A stretch of DNA of 64,000 nucleotides from Pseudisothecium myosuroides (taxonomy: Eukaryota; Streptophyta; Bryopsida; Hypnales; Lembophyllaceae): NCBI GenBank assembly GCA_951799445.1, contig OX637293.1, positions 8,618,001 to 8,682,000 on the forward strand. The letters are read 5' to 3'. The stretch's first letter is position 1. The number at the start of each line of letters is the position of its first letter. The translations under genes and the position numbers were made by a program. The notes below the pieces were generated by a model. It did no database searches, was not told the origin of the DNA, and worked only from the letters and a program-made list of their open reading frames with translations. This document shows, in pieces, positions 23,590 through 37,155 of the stretch.

Positions 23590-23635
23590 CAGGGTTGCTA
23601 GCGTGTGAGCCTGTGAGCCCATGAGCTTGTGAGCG
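23590..23635 (+). repeat. Element B left terminal repeat with GTGAGC array
   Basis: CAGGGTTGCTAGC is followed by GTGTGAGC, CTGTGAGC, CATGAGC and TTGTGAGC. The first 11 bases equal those of element A. Confidence 0.85.
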
Positions 23636-24392
23636 GGAATTTTTTTTAAGAAAAAAATTGATGATGGACCTATAACTGTGGGTGTAAGTAATTTTCATTT
23701 TTCAGAAAGGCGACTTTATTTTCCTAAAACTTTAGTCACTTCCAACCATTTTATTGAAATCTTCATTGCAACAACTAATTGGACATCACTAGAATTAAAT
23801 GTCTAAGAATTTATTCCAGAAAATACATCTTCAATTTTTTTTTCTAGTATGAATAAACAATTAAAATCAAAAAGACATTGGCCATTTTAAAGGACTTTGT
23901 GGTAAATGATTTGACAAGAAATTGAAGCCAGCACCACTTCTAATTTTTAGAAGTGGTTTAGGGTTTCCTATTTGTATAAATGGGGAGGATATAAAATAAT
24001 GTATTTTTACATACCCCTTGTAAGGAACATGTCCACCTGCTACAGAATTTGACCATAGAAATTTAAGTTCAAGGGTTATAAAATCATTTTCTCAAAACTA
24101 TAAGAAACTCTTACACCCGAGAATGTGAGAGATTAACAAAATTAGCTTTCAAATACATTATGATCTTCTAAAATTCTTGAAAATAAAAGATACAAAATTG
24201 AAATAAAAAATTCTAATATTGAATAGAACTAAGATTTCCAAAACACTACAATATGATTATTCATATGAACAATCCAAAAGTGCATAGAAAACAAATTGAC
24301 ACACAATATGTAGCCATAAAACACACAAATCAAATCATAATAGAAGTCAATACATAGTAGTTTGATTCATGAGATATGCCAATCTCATGAGT
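23636..24392. other. Element B left non-coding segment
   Basis: AT-rich DNA between the terminal repeat and the stop of the leftward gene. No gene seen. Confidence 0.5.
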
Positions 24393-26810
24393 CTAAGTGA
24401 CGATGGACTCGGTCGCGGAATCCTGCGTCGTAGACGACTCAGAAGTCTCTCCACCCTCGGATGCTGACTTATCTATAAACTCTAAAACATTTAGAGCGTA
24501 TTTATGTTTATGGGATTTTGGTTGAGAGCAACCAAACTCCACAAACACTGATGCTATCTGCTCGACGTACACGGGAAGATCAAAAGACTTCTCTGGACTC
24601 AACACAAGATTCCGTCTCTTCCTCGATGCATGTGCATCCTTCACTTCTTCACGTCTGAAAATACAAATAAAGAATGTCAGACTCATACAACACAAAAAGT
24701 ATCATGCACAAAAACAATTTCAAAAATTTTGAAACTTACTTACTAGTTCTATCCTTCCGAACAAACTTCCGAGGCACCACGGTCATGGCATCGGGATCTT
24801 GTGAAGATTCAAGTGTCGGAGGCGCTTTTGTGACTTCAACTGTTGCCACGGCCAGAATGATTTTCTTCACGGGTAGAAGGATGGCATCAAAAATGGCTTT
24901 GTCCGCCTCCAAAGCCACAATGTGACGTCCGGTGCCACGACAGGCTTTAATGGATGCTCTTGCAATAATGAATATGAAATTCATCAGTTCAATTTTTTAT
25001 TATATGTATTAGAATTTGAATGCACAATTATTGAATTCAAATCTTACCCGTAGATGCTGTGCAATCCAAAACCAAATCTCCTTCCTCAGTCGTCCCTTCT
25101 ATGAAGAAATGCAAGAACCTAGCATCCTTTTCGCGAGCCCCACGCCACGGCATGAAAGCCGCTTCATTCATCAATTGGGTGTCCTCGTTGGTGTAATTCA
25201 TGTAATGTCATCCTTTCGAAGGTCCACTCTTGCCTTCGCCATTGCCTCTGACTGATGGTATTGGAACCTTGCTTTCCCTTTCTTGGTAATATCCTTCACC
25301 AAGACGGTGATTCCAAACTTCAATGTCTGCAAGTATAGGAAACAACGGACGTCAGAACTAATAACATTAGAACAAATGCCAAATGTTAACCATCTCATAT
25401 ATATTTAAGAAAACTTTACCGTGCTTTTAGGGTGGAAGGGTGACGTCAAGTGCATTTGGTTCATGCCCAACCAATCTTCTTTTTCTACCAATGTTGGATA
25501 CAATAAACACAATCCTGCAATGTCGCTCTTTGAAGTGCCACAGCGTGAATGAAACACAATTAAACAGCCATGGTCCTGCAAGTGCTTCTCTGCAAAGAGA
25601 AACACATTATGCAAGGCCTCACATTCCTTGTCCAAATTCCACGCAGGTATTGCTTCCATTGGGTATGAGATCTCTGGAACGGGCAAGTTCTCAGGGCAAT
25701 TGAAGAGAATGAGATCCACTCCCGGATGGCTGTTCACTACACCGTCATAAGTGCGAGGCTTCCCCACCGCCATCTGCAACCATACAATTCTCCAATCGGT
25801 TAGACATTGCCAAGAACTACAATCACATCATTCAATAATACTATCCATTTCAAAATTGTAAATAACAAATGATTACCTTCGTTAAGAAGTCCATCATCTC
25901 GGTGTAGCAATTTGGCCCATCTTCTTCTATTTTATCTTGGACATCAATAATGGAGACATTTAGAATCAAGTCCTCGAAGGTGACGTCATCATCATCACCA
26001 AGGCATATTACTTGAGTGCCTTGTGTGATCACGTCCTCCATTAGCTCTGGAAGTACTGCCTTCCTCTTCATTCCACTTCGAGCTCCGCCTTGCATCTGGG
26101 AACTTTGGTCAACAATAGAAGAAGCTGGAACTTGGCCACTAACTTCAATTTTCTTCTTGCCTTTGCCTTTCCCCTTCCCCTCCTTCTCCGCCTCTTTTTC
26201 CTTCTCCGCCAACTTCACCAAGCGCTCCGCTTCCTTTTTCTCTTTATTAGCCCGATTTTCTTGTTCTTTGATTTCTTTCTTCTTGTCAGCAACCGTCCTC
26301 CTCGCAATGGCCCTCTTCTTCTGTGTGTCATTCAGCTTAGCGAACTCGGGAACATCCAAGTTAAGAACACCAAGCCCCTCCAATGATTTATGAAGTGCTG
26401 TTTCGGATGGATGAGTGAATGTCTGTGGACAATCAAGGTACCACCCTCCAGCGGAAAGATGCGCTGTTGTGAAGGTCTTCAGTTGGATAGAGGTATGCAT
26501 GCAGTCATCAAAACTCCGGTCAAGCCATGTGGACAAAAATGGAGGAAGATCCTCTCGAGCAATGGCTCTCTTTGGTAGAAGCTCAAGCTTGAAATAACTG
26601 CAAACAAAATAAGAGACTTCATTAGTAAAAACATCGCAATGAATGAAACCAAGATAAATAGACTTTAACATTGCTAGAAATGATGACACATTAGACACAA
26701 ATGAATCAAACATTCTATGGAATAATTACATAAATTAGATCAAAAGCTTTGATCTAGAAGTCATTATTGTGGAAAAAAATTTGGACAAAGAAACATAAAT
26801 TCAATACCAA

Positions 26811-26902
26811 ACCAAAAGTAAGGGTACCATGAGGTAGTCAAAATACCCCCGTCGGATCCGACGGGGGTATTTTCAGTACCTCTCAGTACCCCCACTTTTG
26901 GT
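26811..26902. mobile_element. Palindromic MITE, copy 1
   Basis: Ends ACCAAAAGTAAGGGTAC and its near complement GTACCCCCACTTTTGGT, with the palindromic core CCCCGTCGGATCCGACGGGG in the middle. It lies in an intron of the element B methylase gene. Confidence 0.85.
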
Positions 26903-29233
26903 ATGGTCAATAAAGTTTTCTAATTTTAAATGGAAATCACCAAAAAAAATTAGCAACTTCAAATTCCATAAGCAATGCCTTCCAATGAATTAAGCAAGTA
27001 AACATTGCTAAACATTGCTTACGTACCGAAAAATGACTCTTTGAACGGCCTCGTCCGATCCCTCCTAGTTCAAAAAGAAGTCGCTCTTCTTGAAAAAATT
27101 TTGTCCCCTCAAATATGGACCAAATGCTTGATCCCAAATTCTAGTCCGCCACCCTTCGATGTACTCCGGCAGATACTCCGGTTCAAGCGGGGTGGCCATA
27201 TTGATTGTCAAATTATCTTTCTTCACCACATTGTCAAAGTACTCTGTGGCAGCGTCCTCAAGCTGTATCAAGGCCAAATTACTTCAATTCTTATTAGTTG
27301 AAAGGCCAATGGACAAAAAACTTGAGAAATCCTACACATATAAAAGTGAATTACAAGATTTTCAACACATATAAAGTGATCTACAAAACCACATACATAA
27401 CAACTTACCCTCGCCCACCAAACGCACTTGTTGAGAAAGGTTCCCAACTTATCTTCAGCAACAGGCTTCACTGGAAATTGCCTAGCATCTCGGGAGGGTG
27501 TTGAGGAATTCCACCACTTGAAGAACTTTGTTTTGTGCAATGCTGTTGTGTTACATGTTGCAATCAATTGCAATTTTTCCAACGTCATCTCAGCGACTTC
27601 GTTGGTTGAATAGTGCTTCTCAACCTGCAAAATGAGGTCATATTATGTTATTACCAAACACAACATGTACACAATTACAAACAAAAGTGTTATATGACTT
27701 CAAAACAAAATGCACCTCTTCGAGAAATCCAGGACCAAATGCCGGGTTCGCAACAACCAAGAACTTCCCCGTCTTTGTATACAATTTTGCAACCTGAGCT
27801 TGTGCAGCAACCCTCATGGCGTTTGCTACCCCTTCCTCATCTTTTTTCTCGAATTCGGTCGTGTCATTGTACTTTCGTACTGCAGCATCAGCTACTTGGG
27901 ATATCTCTTGCTGCATAGGCCAAAGAAAATTTAAATTCTGAACTTGTACACGCAAAGAAGCCAACAATGGAGTATGATCAATTCAAATGGCAAATATTCA
28001 AGATCTTCCATGAACTCAGATTCTCACCCTGAAAAGAAATGCCGTGAAAACCTCTTGGGGCAAGGAGTACCAAGCCTTTCTTGTTTGCATAGCACCACAT
28101 CGTTTTCTTTCCGAAGGTCTCAACATTTCTTCAAAACGCTCATACGGTAGCAGTCCATATTTTTGCACTTGGTACAAAGTGTGTACCAAATTGGTCTTCA
28201 CGTGAGAGTCCTCCGTGGATTTGCACATCAAAAAATCATGAGTTCAATGACTTCCACAATGTAAAAAGATTAGATTACATCAAGTTCTAATTAAAAATAT
28301 ATAAGAAAAAAAGGACAATCTCATGCCACAAAAAAACTCACTTGTTAATGTCGTGCATTGTTTGCATGACAAGCTCAATTCTGCCCTTTGTATCCAAAAC
28401 GATGCAATCAACTGCATTGTGAAACCTTGGATCTTCTAAATACTTCCTGTCAATGAGGTTCATCCACGCCACTCGACGGTGGTTTCCGTCGCACACATAG
28501 AACTTTAAGTTCCTCATGAACTTCAACTCCGGCACCGACTCCACCTGCTCATTGCACTCATCGTTCAACTTCTTCCACAATGAACCCCAACCGTTGATTT
28601 AATTCGCCGTGAATTTGGAACTTTCACCCACTTCGTTTGTGGTAGAAACATAGAAGACCGCAGCTCCTTCTCGATACCCATGAGCAAATTCGTTCTCCAG
28701 TTTCTTAAGATCAAAAGATAATGTGGGCCTCACCATTGGCATTGCCACTAATCTTATTAGTGGAATACGCAATCGTGAGTGCTTCTCCGGCTTAATCCTC
28801 AAACTGGCGATGGTGGCGACAGAGTCCACCTTCTAGAGTCGACGAAGCTCGTCTTCCAAAAGCTCTTTTTCCTCCTCACCATCATCAAGATGCTGCATAA
28901 CAAAAACTTCTTCCTCTTGTCCTCCAATCTCTGGTTGCACGGTCTCATCCATCCCAGGCGTAACTACCGGCCGATCTTCTTGTGCCAAAGGAAGAGGGGA
29001 CTCGACCATCTGCAAAGCAATCACAAAGTTTAATATATTGAAGTACTTGTATTATCATTTCACTGCATTCAATACAAAATGTAGATTAAAAGATAATAAC
29101 ATAGAGTTTTACTAATAAGGATATAGAAAATCTCACATAAAAAGCAAATTGAGATAATTACCCTACATACTTATAACTGAGTACATGTGTGCCCAGCACA
29201 ACTCTAGCTAAAATGACAAGATAGTAGTTTCAT

Positions 29234-29690
29234 TCAAATGGAATGAACATTGCAATCCAAGTCAGAGCTCAGATGAATAAGAACAACCTCCTGTTTGCCC
29301 TTGATCTCACTACAGGCACAATCACAAAATTCCTCAATTTCAAGACTACAAATTGAGACTGAAGACAGTGTCTCTGAACTGTATTCAGTCTCTGAACTCT
29401 CTGGTGAAAAAAAAGGTTGCCTGCGTTTTCTTTTCTTTTTACCACTAAAGTGACTAAGATGTGGCTGTTCCACATAGTCACAAGCCCTGTCACAAGCATC
29501 TAAGATGTCCCCCAAACCTACCAAGTCCGGGAATTCTGATGGAATGGACTCACTAGAAACTTCAACGGCAAAATCACTCTGAATCTGTGGCTCTGAAGGG
29601 CCGCCCACATCGGTGATGGGCACCGTAATGGTTGCCACAGCGGATGAAGATGCATGCCCTGTTTCACCTTTATTACCCTCCACTTGCACT
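29234..29690 (-). CDS. Possible exon, acidic Ser-rich frame with a basic cluster
   Basis: An open frame of about 150 codons on the minus strand that ends TAG at 29234. It is rich in Ser and Glu, with a basic cluster GKKKRKRR that could be a nuclear signal. A possible acceptor (TTTTGGCAAG) precedes it near 29690. It could be an extra 5' exon of the element B methylase gene or captured host sequence. I recognise no domain, and element A has no counterpart. Confidence 0.3.
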
Positions 29691-30086
29691 TGCCAAAATT
29701 AAACATAAATCTTAGCATTTGTATCATAGAACAAGTTTAAGACTGTATGCAAACTCCTGCAATAGAAGAGGCATTACCATTTTTATTAAAGAATATGAAT
29801 GTTCTAGAACTACTGGTATGGATATCAACACGCTACATGTGAAATTGTTCAATGAAATGAATACATGGAAGATGCTTAAGTCTATTCTATAAAAGTCATA
29901 AACTGTTAAATCATAATGGTGATAGGAACAAATACATTTTCATTTGAAACAATTCAAACAAATTGATGTGAATAACCCCTCACTATATTGCAATTTTTAC
30001 ATCAATGCATAAGCCATCCAAGCCAAGTCATAGTCCTAAAATATTAGAATAGAAAGTAGAGTCCACACTACAATGGCATGTGCATA

Positions 30087-30194
30087 AAACCATGACCAAA
30101 AATGGGGGTAGCGCAAGGTACCTCAACGAACCCCGTCGGGTCCGACGGGGTTCGTGGGGGTACCTTGCGCTACCCCCATTTTTGGTCACGGTTT
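30087..30194. mobile_element. Palindromic MITE, copy 2
   Basis: 108 bp with long inverted arms: TGACCAAAAATGGGGGTAGC on the left and its complement on the right, around the core CCCCGTCGGGTCCGACGGGG. Confidence 0.9.
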
Positions 30195-30815
30195 CACATA
30201 TATTCTAAAGAAGAAGGTTGCAAACAAAATTTTTGATGTATCAAATAATATACTAATTCTATTATAGAATCATTGCAAAATGCGAGGGATCATTCTCGAT
30301 CTAGCCTACAAGAAAATTCAAGCAATTCATTCATTCATGGGATAGAACAATCTTCATTAAACTGGGCCAATTCAGGACGCGCTTCAAGATCATCTACCCT
30401 TACCAATTCTGGACGTCAAGAAATAAACCAAATTAGGAATAAAGTATGTTAGCTTTGTCGATATAAATTAGGCATAAAAATTTGGATTCCCAAACTATCT
30501 GTCAGAATGGACTCAGTATTTTGATGTTCTTGCTTGTAGTTCTAGGCAACTCCGCAAGCCAAAGTGAGTCGATTTCTTATCGGCTATGATTTGAATTGCA
30601 AGTGAAAGACCTAACTCACACCCATCGATGCAGCCAAAGCAAATTCGAAAAATTTCGAAGAATTCTCAATCTATAGTTCAAGAGGTTCATTATATGGAAC
30701 ATAATGGACAAACTACGCTAATACACGACCAAAAAATCGACCAAAAGACAAATGAGAGACCTACAATATCACAATCCCAAGAGAAAACCTAGATCATGGA
30801 GATTTCAAGAAGCTG

Positions 30816-30859
30816 TGACCGAAAATGGGGGTAGCTTGCGCTACCCCCATTTTTGGTCA
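30816..30859. mobile_element. Palindromic MITE, copy 3 (internally deleted)
   Basis: 44 bp: TGACCGAAAATGGGGGTAGC joined almost directly to its complement, without the GTCGGATCCGAC core. It looks like a deletion derivative of the longer copies. Confidence 0.9.
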
Positions 30860-31262
30860 ATTTATTTAAATGGATTTCTAACAACAATGTTACAAAAGAA
30901 ATGTAGAAATTCCTCTTTGTTTTCATTAGTATAATCATGCTACAAAATCGTCAAAGACCAGGACCTCAAGTACACATCAAGTGCTTCTTACCAAACAGAT
31001 GAGTACAAACTCTAATTTCTAAACTTTTAAAACACAGGTCCGAGGAATTAGTGGCTTCGAGCTTCCAAAACAAGTAAGTACTTGCGGATATAAATGCCGA
31101 CAAAATTGAATCTAATTTTGGGAAATTAGGTACCAACTGAACCAGCTGCTGTAAGTACTACGTGCTATGATCCACGCACTTACCTTCGCTGGCACTTCAC
31201 TAATTGTTAACTAATAGAACTGCAACTTCAAAACAGTCAAGTAGTTGATAATTTTTTTTGAA

Positions 31263-31360
31263 AAAACCGAAACAGGGGGTAGCGCGAGCTACCCCCATGA
31301 ACCCCGTCGGAGTCGACAGTGTTCATTGGGGTAGCTTGCGCTACCCCCTGTTTTGGTTTT
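31263..31360. mobile_element. Palindromic MITE, copy 4
   Basis: Arms AAACCGAAACAGGGGGTAGC and complement, with a degenerate core (CCCCGTCGGAGTCGAC). Runs of T and A flank it. Confidence 0.85.
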
Positions 31361-31516
31361 TAAAAAAAAAAAGTTACCTCAGAATTCGCTTCAGCTTTCG
31401 TATCTTGATCTTTTGTTTATCGAGATGGATAATTTCCGCTAAGTTCATTTGAATACAGCAAAACTTGCAGTAGAATACTGCAGGCATCGATCAATCTCAA
31501 TCACTCAGCGTTCGGA

Positions 31517-31759
31517 TTATTTTAACTTGGAGAGGCCACGTAAATATAAATCAAGCTCTGCGTGTCGATTACAATTGATTCCGCAACTACTCTGGTGAAT
31601 CTGTTCATCTGACTCCGCAATTACTCTGATGCGCGCATCACAAGTTGACGTGGTAAATTCATTAAGTTCTGATTGATCGAGACCTCCGTAACTTAACCAC
31701 AAGCTAGTCGGGCCACAACTGTAGCACCCTCCGCAAGCAGTCCGCACTCCAGCCATCAC
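31517..31759 (-). CDS. Possible captured exon, unidentified
   Basis: An 80-codon minus-strand open frame inside element B, starting MAGVRTACGGCYSCG one codon after the first ATG. It is GC-richer than its surroundings and stops at 31517. I see no domain, homologue or clear splice donor. It may be a fragment of host sequence picked up by the transposon, or chance. Confidence 0.15.
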   Translation of the reverse strand: MMAGVRTACGGCYSCGPTSLWLSYGGLDQSELNEFTTSTCDARIRVIAESDEQIHQSSCGINCNRHAELDLYLRGLSKLK

Positions 31760-34256
31760 CTATGCGCTGCACTGCGAAATATCTAACGCCACGGATAGGC
31801 AGGAAGGCGTTAAATTGGAGGCAATAATTTGGCATTCAAGCATCCGAACATTCAAAGAATTTGTCACATTGCTGACCTCCAATATCAGACTTTAGCTTCT
31901 GCACGTCATGGCTTCTTTAATGACAGAGTTCAGATTGCTATATTGATTTCTCAATAATGACTTCTATTTGTTGATCCCTATTCACTTTTTACATGTGATT
32001 ATGGTGACACAGTCACGTCCGTGTCCCTGCTTGCAAATTCATGGTCTCATTTGAACCTTCCATTGTGCACGATTATATGAATGATTTTCATTATCCACCC
32101 GCTCACGGTTTGATGAGATCGATGTGCCCCCAAAAATGACTCTGAAATATTGAACTAAAATTGATTCTGAGAAGAAAATACTCACTAATGACGATTCAGT
32201 ACCTATCCACTTCACCTCCACATATCAAAAGTTACAAGATATGCACACGAAACTAAAAAATGGCAAGGGTCGATTCTGCAACTATTGGTTCTCAGCTCGA
32301 CAATTTACTGGGTCTCAGTTTGGTGTATCGATCTACTGGTTGGGTACTGGGTTAGTCAAATAATGTTTTTTCGAATGTCTACCACTGATTCTAGTGAGGT
32401 TTGCATGCCATGCACGAATAAAAGAGTCAAGTTAACGACTGAGAAGTACTATACTAACTCAGAAAGCTCAGAACATACTTGATAGAAGCCAAGCATACTG
32501 ATTCTTGACAAATATACTTGAAAGAAGAACTGCCTTTTCTTGACCGGCAAGCAGTCGAGCAAAAATACAATAATGCTTATAGACAAGCTCAAAATAAATC
32601 CAGAATTCAAGAAGGCAAGCCGCCATGAGCGCACGATGTACTTCACAATGACTGAGAGATTTTGAAAACTTCTGACCTCCATTGTTTCTTCCGTCTGCGC
32701 AGCCTCCGAAATGGGTTCCTCCAGCAGCGGCAGTTCCTCTTCCCTGGTGCGGCTCCGCGTCTGCATTGCCGTGGTCATGGTCTGTTGTTGCGGGTCAAAC
32801 ATATGGCGGAATGAAACTTTTGATAAAAATTTGACACTGAGAGCAATAACAAACCAAGTCCACTTCAACTGTATTTATGAACCAAGCAAGAATGACGGCA
32901 ACATAAACCCTGTTGATAATGCTTCAGTCAGCTGTACCGAAGAGATCCAAAGTTTCGGAAATCGGCGGTTTAGGCTGCATGGACAGAGTAATGGGCCGCA
33001 TTATTTTTAGCTTCCACCTTTTCTTTGGCCCAGACTGTGATTCCGAGATCCACCGGAGAAGGTTTCTAAAATTTGCCTAAACGACTAGTAGTGTTCACCG
33101 ACTCTGCAGGAAGCAGTGCAATTAGTGCATTTTGAAAGCAGCCAATATCGTGATTTGTGGGCACTGGTGTGTGTGAGCGAATCCCGATGGTGGACGGAGC
33201 AGGTAAATCGGAAAGACTCCATAACCTCCTGGCTCCTATTTCTGTAATATTCCATTTATGAAAAAGAGCATGATTCATGGCGGCTCCATTCCATTGTTGG
33301 ACAGAGTTGGTTGTTCTCGTAAATTCCTATATCCCAAAATATTTCTATTCTAGAAGGCGGAATTTTTGAACTTGGCACAGAATGACAGCTAGGAGCCACA
33401 ATGAATTCAGAGAAATAATAGTCGGCAATTCAAAAAATCGACGCTTTCCTATCCACATGGATTTGCGGGTACGGAGACAAATTTAAAAAAAGAAAAACAT
33501 AATGCCTGAACAATTTATGTATTTGTGTGGAATTTAGAATCCATAAATTTTGTGCCATCTGACTGGCGGCAATTCCCACAGCTGACAGAGTGACTCAGTG
33601 TCTGAAACTCCGTGATACTGTTTGTAATTGGTAGATAACTACCTGATTTAGACCGGTACTCTAATATACTTGGGTTGATATGCGACTAACATCTTATTCA
33701 TACTTGAATCATATTGTCTGCTACTTGGTGATTCTAATGGATGACTATTAGTAACTGGATTATATTGACTGCTTCTCGATGACATTTGGTTATACTGGAG
33801 GTGATACTTGTCTAATTTGTGGGTGGAACTGGTTAATATTCTATGATCCTTGATTGACACTTGGGTGGTAGTAGTTGAGACCCGATTAATATTTCAGTGG
33901 TATAGTTCGACGTTGGGTGACACTCAGTGACAGCCATGCATAGACTACGTTATATCCAAGATTTATATACTACTAACTAACCGTATAGAGCTTATGAAGA
34001 CGTTGTAGACTATTTTGAATCCTTTGACTAGAAATGTCCTCTTCTAGATACCTCTGCTGAACTACTATAGCACTTCTATATTCTCTAGTTTCAATTGACA
34101 GGCATGGTGATGATAGCATGTACAAGTGAAGACTTGTTACATAATATACCCATACAAGCACAAGAAGCACACCATAATCTCCTATTGAACAAGGCAGTGG
34201 CCAATAAATAACTTAAATGACTTCAAAGGAAACACATCAAATCTTGGGAGGCTTAC

Positions 34257-34451
34257 ATGTAGGACTCCTTCTACTCTTGGAAGATGTTGTATGCTGGTGG
34301 TATCTTCACATATCTCTTGCAGTGGCTCCATGTTCTGTACCCCAACATCTTCTTGTGCGCCACTACCTCCGCCTTCAAAGTCCAGGGCTTTCTTCAGGTT
34401 CCCGGGTGTTGCCTGACTTGTCTTCGACACAGATCTCCTTCCTCGATTCAT
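34257..34451 (-). CDS. Exon-like open segment inside element B
   Basis: ATG at 34451 opens 65 codons that run exactly to a strong GTAAGC donor at 34256 in phase 0. The peptide begins MNRGRRSVSKTSQATPGN and is basic at first, acidic later. It lies upstream of the probable first exon of the methylase gene, on the same strand. It could be an alternative first exon or captured host sequence. No family recognised. Confidence 0.35.
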
Positions 34452-37114
34452 TCTAGATATCCTAAGTGCCTTAGAAGAAGAGAAATAAAGAGGAATACGC
34501 TTCTTACGCTTATAGGACTGCTTCTGAACCTGACTTGGAGAGCTACAATTGTCTATGACCATGAGGTGAGAGCGTAGTACATCCGAACACGAACTGCAAG
34601 AATGAAAAGCTATTAGACTAGATATGAAGGCATCAGGAAAGACTTTGCTTTGGAGAAGTGGGCAGCACTTATATGCGCTAAAACATCCTGAGCGCCTAGC
34701 CTAGAGTGCAACATTGTAGAGTAGATCAGTCTAAAACTGTGCAATTTGAAATTCAAAACCATGACAGCTGCCAGCTCTTTTAATGTGTTGTCAATAATGA
34801 TGATACAGCAACTGCAACTTTGAATAGCACCCTGACATAGACCTTTTATATTCAACCTCATTCAAAGTAAGCAAAATATGCTAATTAATGTAGGTGCGCC
34901 ACTCTTTCAAATGCAAGGACTGTGAATGTATCTGACACAGCCGCCTTACACTCTTTAAGTTTTACTAAATGGCGACTTTTTTAGTATGGTTGGTAGGTGG
35001 ACTGACAATTGTGCTCTTGATTGACACTAAATATTGATCCATCTCCTTCTATCGTGCCTTCTTTAGCCTAATTAGACGGTATAGGTACCATTTAGTCTTA
35101 AGTACATCATAGAGATCAATACTCCATCACCATAGAAGAAGAAGAACATATTTCTTCTATTTGCATTATTCTTTGAGCGCATAGTTTGTATCATGGCTTC
35201 TATTCGAGTAGATGGTCATGAGGTTCCTCTCGTATTTCCGATGGATGAAGGAGGACGTGCTAGAGTTCTCAGCCATCTTCTTCACGTCCGCTTTAGATTT
35301 GTGGAATCCTCAATCTATATTGAAGAAGAGAGGAAGTCGGTATCAGGTGAAGTACAGCAATCGGTTCCCGTAGTGAAGTCCATAGAAGAAGATGGTCATT
35401 GTTGGTATCTTGCATTAGGAAACTACAGAGCTTATGGGCTTCCTCTGTCTATGCTAGCTGCGTCAACTGAGATCTTTAGTCGCCAGTCTGATGCATCAAC
35501 AGTTGATATGCTTTACATCTCGCACACTGTTTCTCCTAGTCCGCCTCCTGTGGTTTTTCCGGTTCTTCAAGAGCGTACAATTCTCCAAGCAGTCAAGGTC
35601 AAGAAATTAGATACTATCATAGAGTTGTCAACTGAATCAGAAGGAGAGTCTCCGGATTTGACACTTCTTAAGCAACTGCGTTGTGCCCAAGCTGAATCCC
35701 AAGAAAAGCATGTGGTGAACTTGGTATCTGGTACCCCATCCAATAGTCCTTCGCAGTCTCTATTGTCACGTCCACCATTGCATCCAAGTCCAATCGATAG
35801 AATAAGCATAATGGAGTGTTTGAGGAGATTGTCTGCAATGTATCGTTCTAGAAACGAATTGTCCACAATGGATTTGAACGCTGTGAAGCATCACCGTGTT
35901 CAGTATCTTCCAGGAGTGTTCAACGGCAACGTCATCTTTGAACTGCCTCCGTGTCGTGCATCTTTGACTTCCTCTGCGGCCCGAAACTTGGAGGGAATGG
36001 ACCGGCGTTACGACGGACACCCTTGGTGCAAGTTGGTGACAACAAACATTCACAACTCTAACAACCTCAAGTTCCGTAAGTCATACTGCGCCGGTCATCT
36101 TGCTTGTGATAATCCAGATTGTGATTATTTGAGGAGGGCTTCCAGACCTAATGAAACAGAGTGGACTGGTCATACATTGCTTCCTCTTACAGTAGGGGAC
36201 AGTCCCCCGAAAGAGTGTACTCTTGCTTGCAAGCTATGTAAGAAATCACCTACGTGTTTAAACACATGTGATGCTAGGATTTACTACTGCTACAGGGATG
36301 ATCCAAAAATGAGTAGGGCCGCCATTCATTTCGGAGAACATGCTCACTCTGTGGCGAAGGGTATGTATAGAGATTCTGCAGATAAGATTTGCGGACTCAT
36401 TGCAGAGCAAGTGGCAAAGACACCAACAGCCACAAACTCCGCAATTGCTCTCTCCGCAAGCAAGGACTTCCTCACCAACCATCTATTTCACAACGGAGAG
36501 GGAGAGAAAGAGATGTTGAAGGGTGATGAACTAGAAGAGGTCATGGATTGCTACCAGTATTTGAGCAGTCCAAATATACGGAACGTGATATCTTCTTTTC
36601 GCTCAAGCAATTGGGGAGGTGTTATCAACAACATCATGACTATGAAGAAGGATTCAAGGTTTGAATATATTCACAACAGCGTCTTCCCTGGCCAAGGGAA
36701 GGAGAAAGTGTACGTTTTTAAGATGCTCACTGAAGGACCGGGAAGTGGAGTGGACCTTGTGAGCGCTTGTTTACCCACCCTTGGTAAAGAAGCGAGCACA
36801 ACCAGGCTCTCGGTAGTTAACCGTTCTGACTCGATCTATGGGTGTCTAGCGCCAATCCATTGTGCCTTCCAAGCAATGGATCTTTTCTAAACTCCTAAGA
36901 CTCACTAATTTTAGGTAATGAAGAAACAAAACAAAACCCTAATTGGAATTGCTATAACTACTAAGGTTGAATCAAAGCCTAAGAGGGCTTGGTGGTTTAG
37001 GAGAAGAGTTGATCTTAGTCTAGGCTTATCTATCCTAAATGAAAGAGTACCTCATGCCATCTCTAAAAGTGTAAAGCTTGTTTGATTTGGACTCTCCTAG
37101 AGAGAGTTATGGAC

Positions 37115-37155
37115 GGATGAAGTTTGACCGCTACTCGGTCCTTCAAACTTCATCC
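37115..37155. repeat. Hairpin repeat, copy 1
   Basis: GGATGAAGTTTGACCG faces its approximate complement CGGTCCTTCAAACTTCATCC. A second copy lies at 37575-37614, 460 bp away. Confidence 0.85.

Larger units (their letters stand above)
24393..32778 (-). pseudogene. ParB/Srx-fold plus DNA methyltransferase-like gene, element B copy (disabled)
   Basis: The exon series matches element A: 28342-29009, about 28028-28225, 27716-27910, 27409-27624, 27027-27262, 25877-26597, 25420-25773, 25048-25326, 24740-24958 and 24393-24654. A likely first exon lies at 32677-32778 (ATG at 32778, basic and acidic start, GT donor). The ParB-like part has YVCDGNHRRVAWMN. The linker (26100-26340) is a Lys/Glu-rich, probably coiled-coil stretch. 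The methylase part has LILFNCPENLPVP at the catalytic-motif position and LVLDCTASTG plus GRHIVALEAD at motif I. Damage: TAG 28833-28835, TAA 28599-28601, TAG 27065-27067, a frameshift near 25200, an AG-to-AA acceptor loss near 28225, and a phase mismatch at the 24958 junction. I infer no function for this copy. The 32677-32778 exon assignment is less certain than the rest. Confidence 0.75.
29010..35192. other. Element B central region between the coding parts of its two genes
   Basis: This region holds intron 1 of the leftward gene, both promoters, three palindromic MITEs and several exon-like open segments on the minus strand: 29234-29690, 31517-31759, 32677-32778 and 34257-34451. It is much longer than the matching part of element A and has no minisatellite. 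Local GC is higher around 31.5-33.3 kb than in the rest of the element. Confidence 0.6.

Noticed and set aside
26016..26393. Long plus-strand frames rich in Phe, Leu and Ser
   Set aside because: They are the antisense shadow of the Lys/Glu-rich linker of the methylase-like gene.
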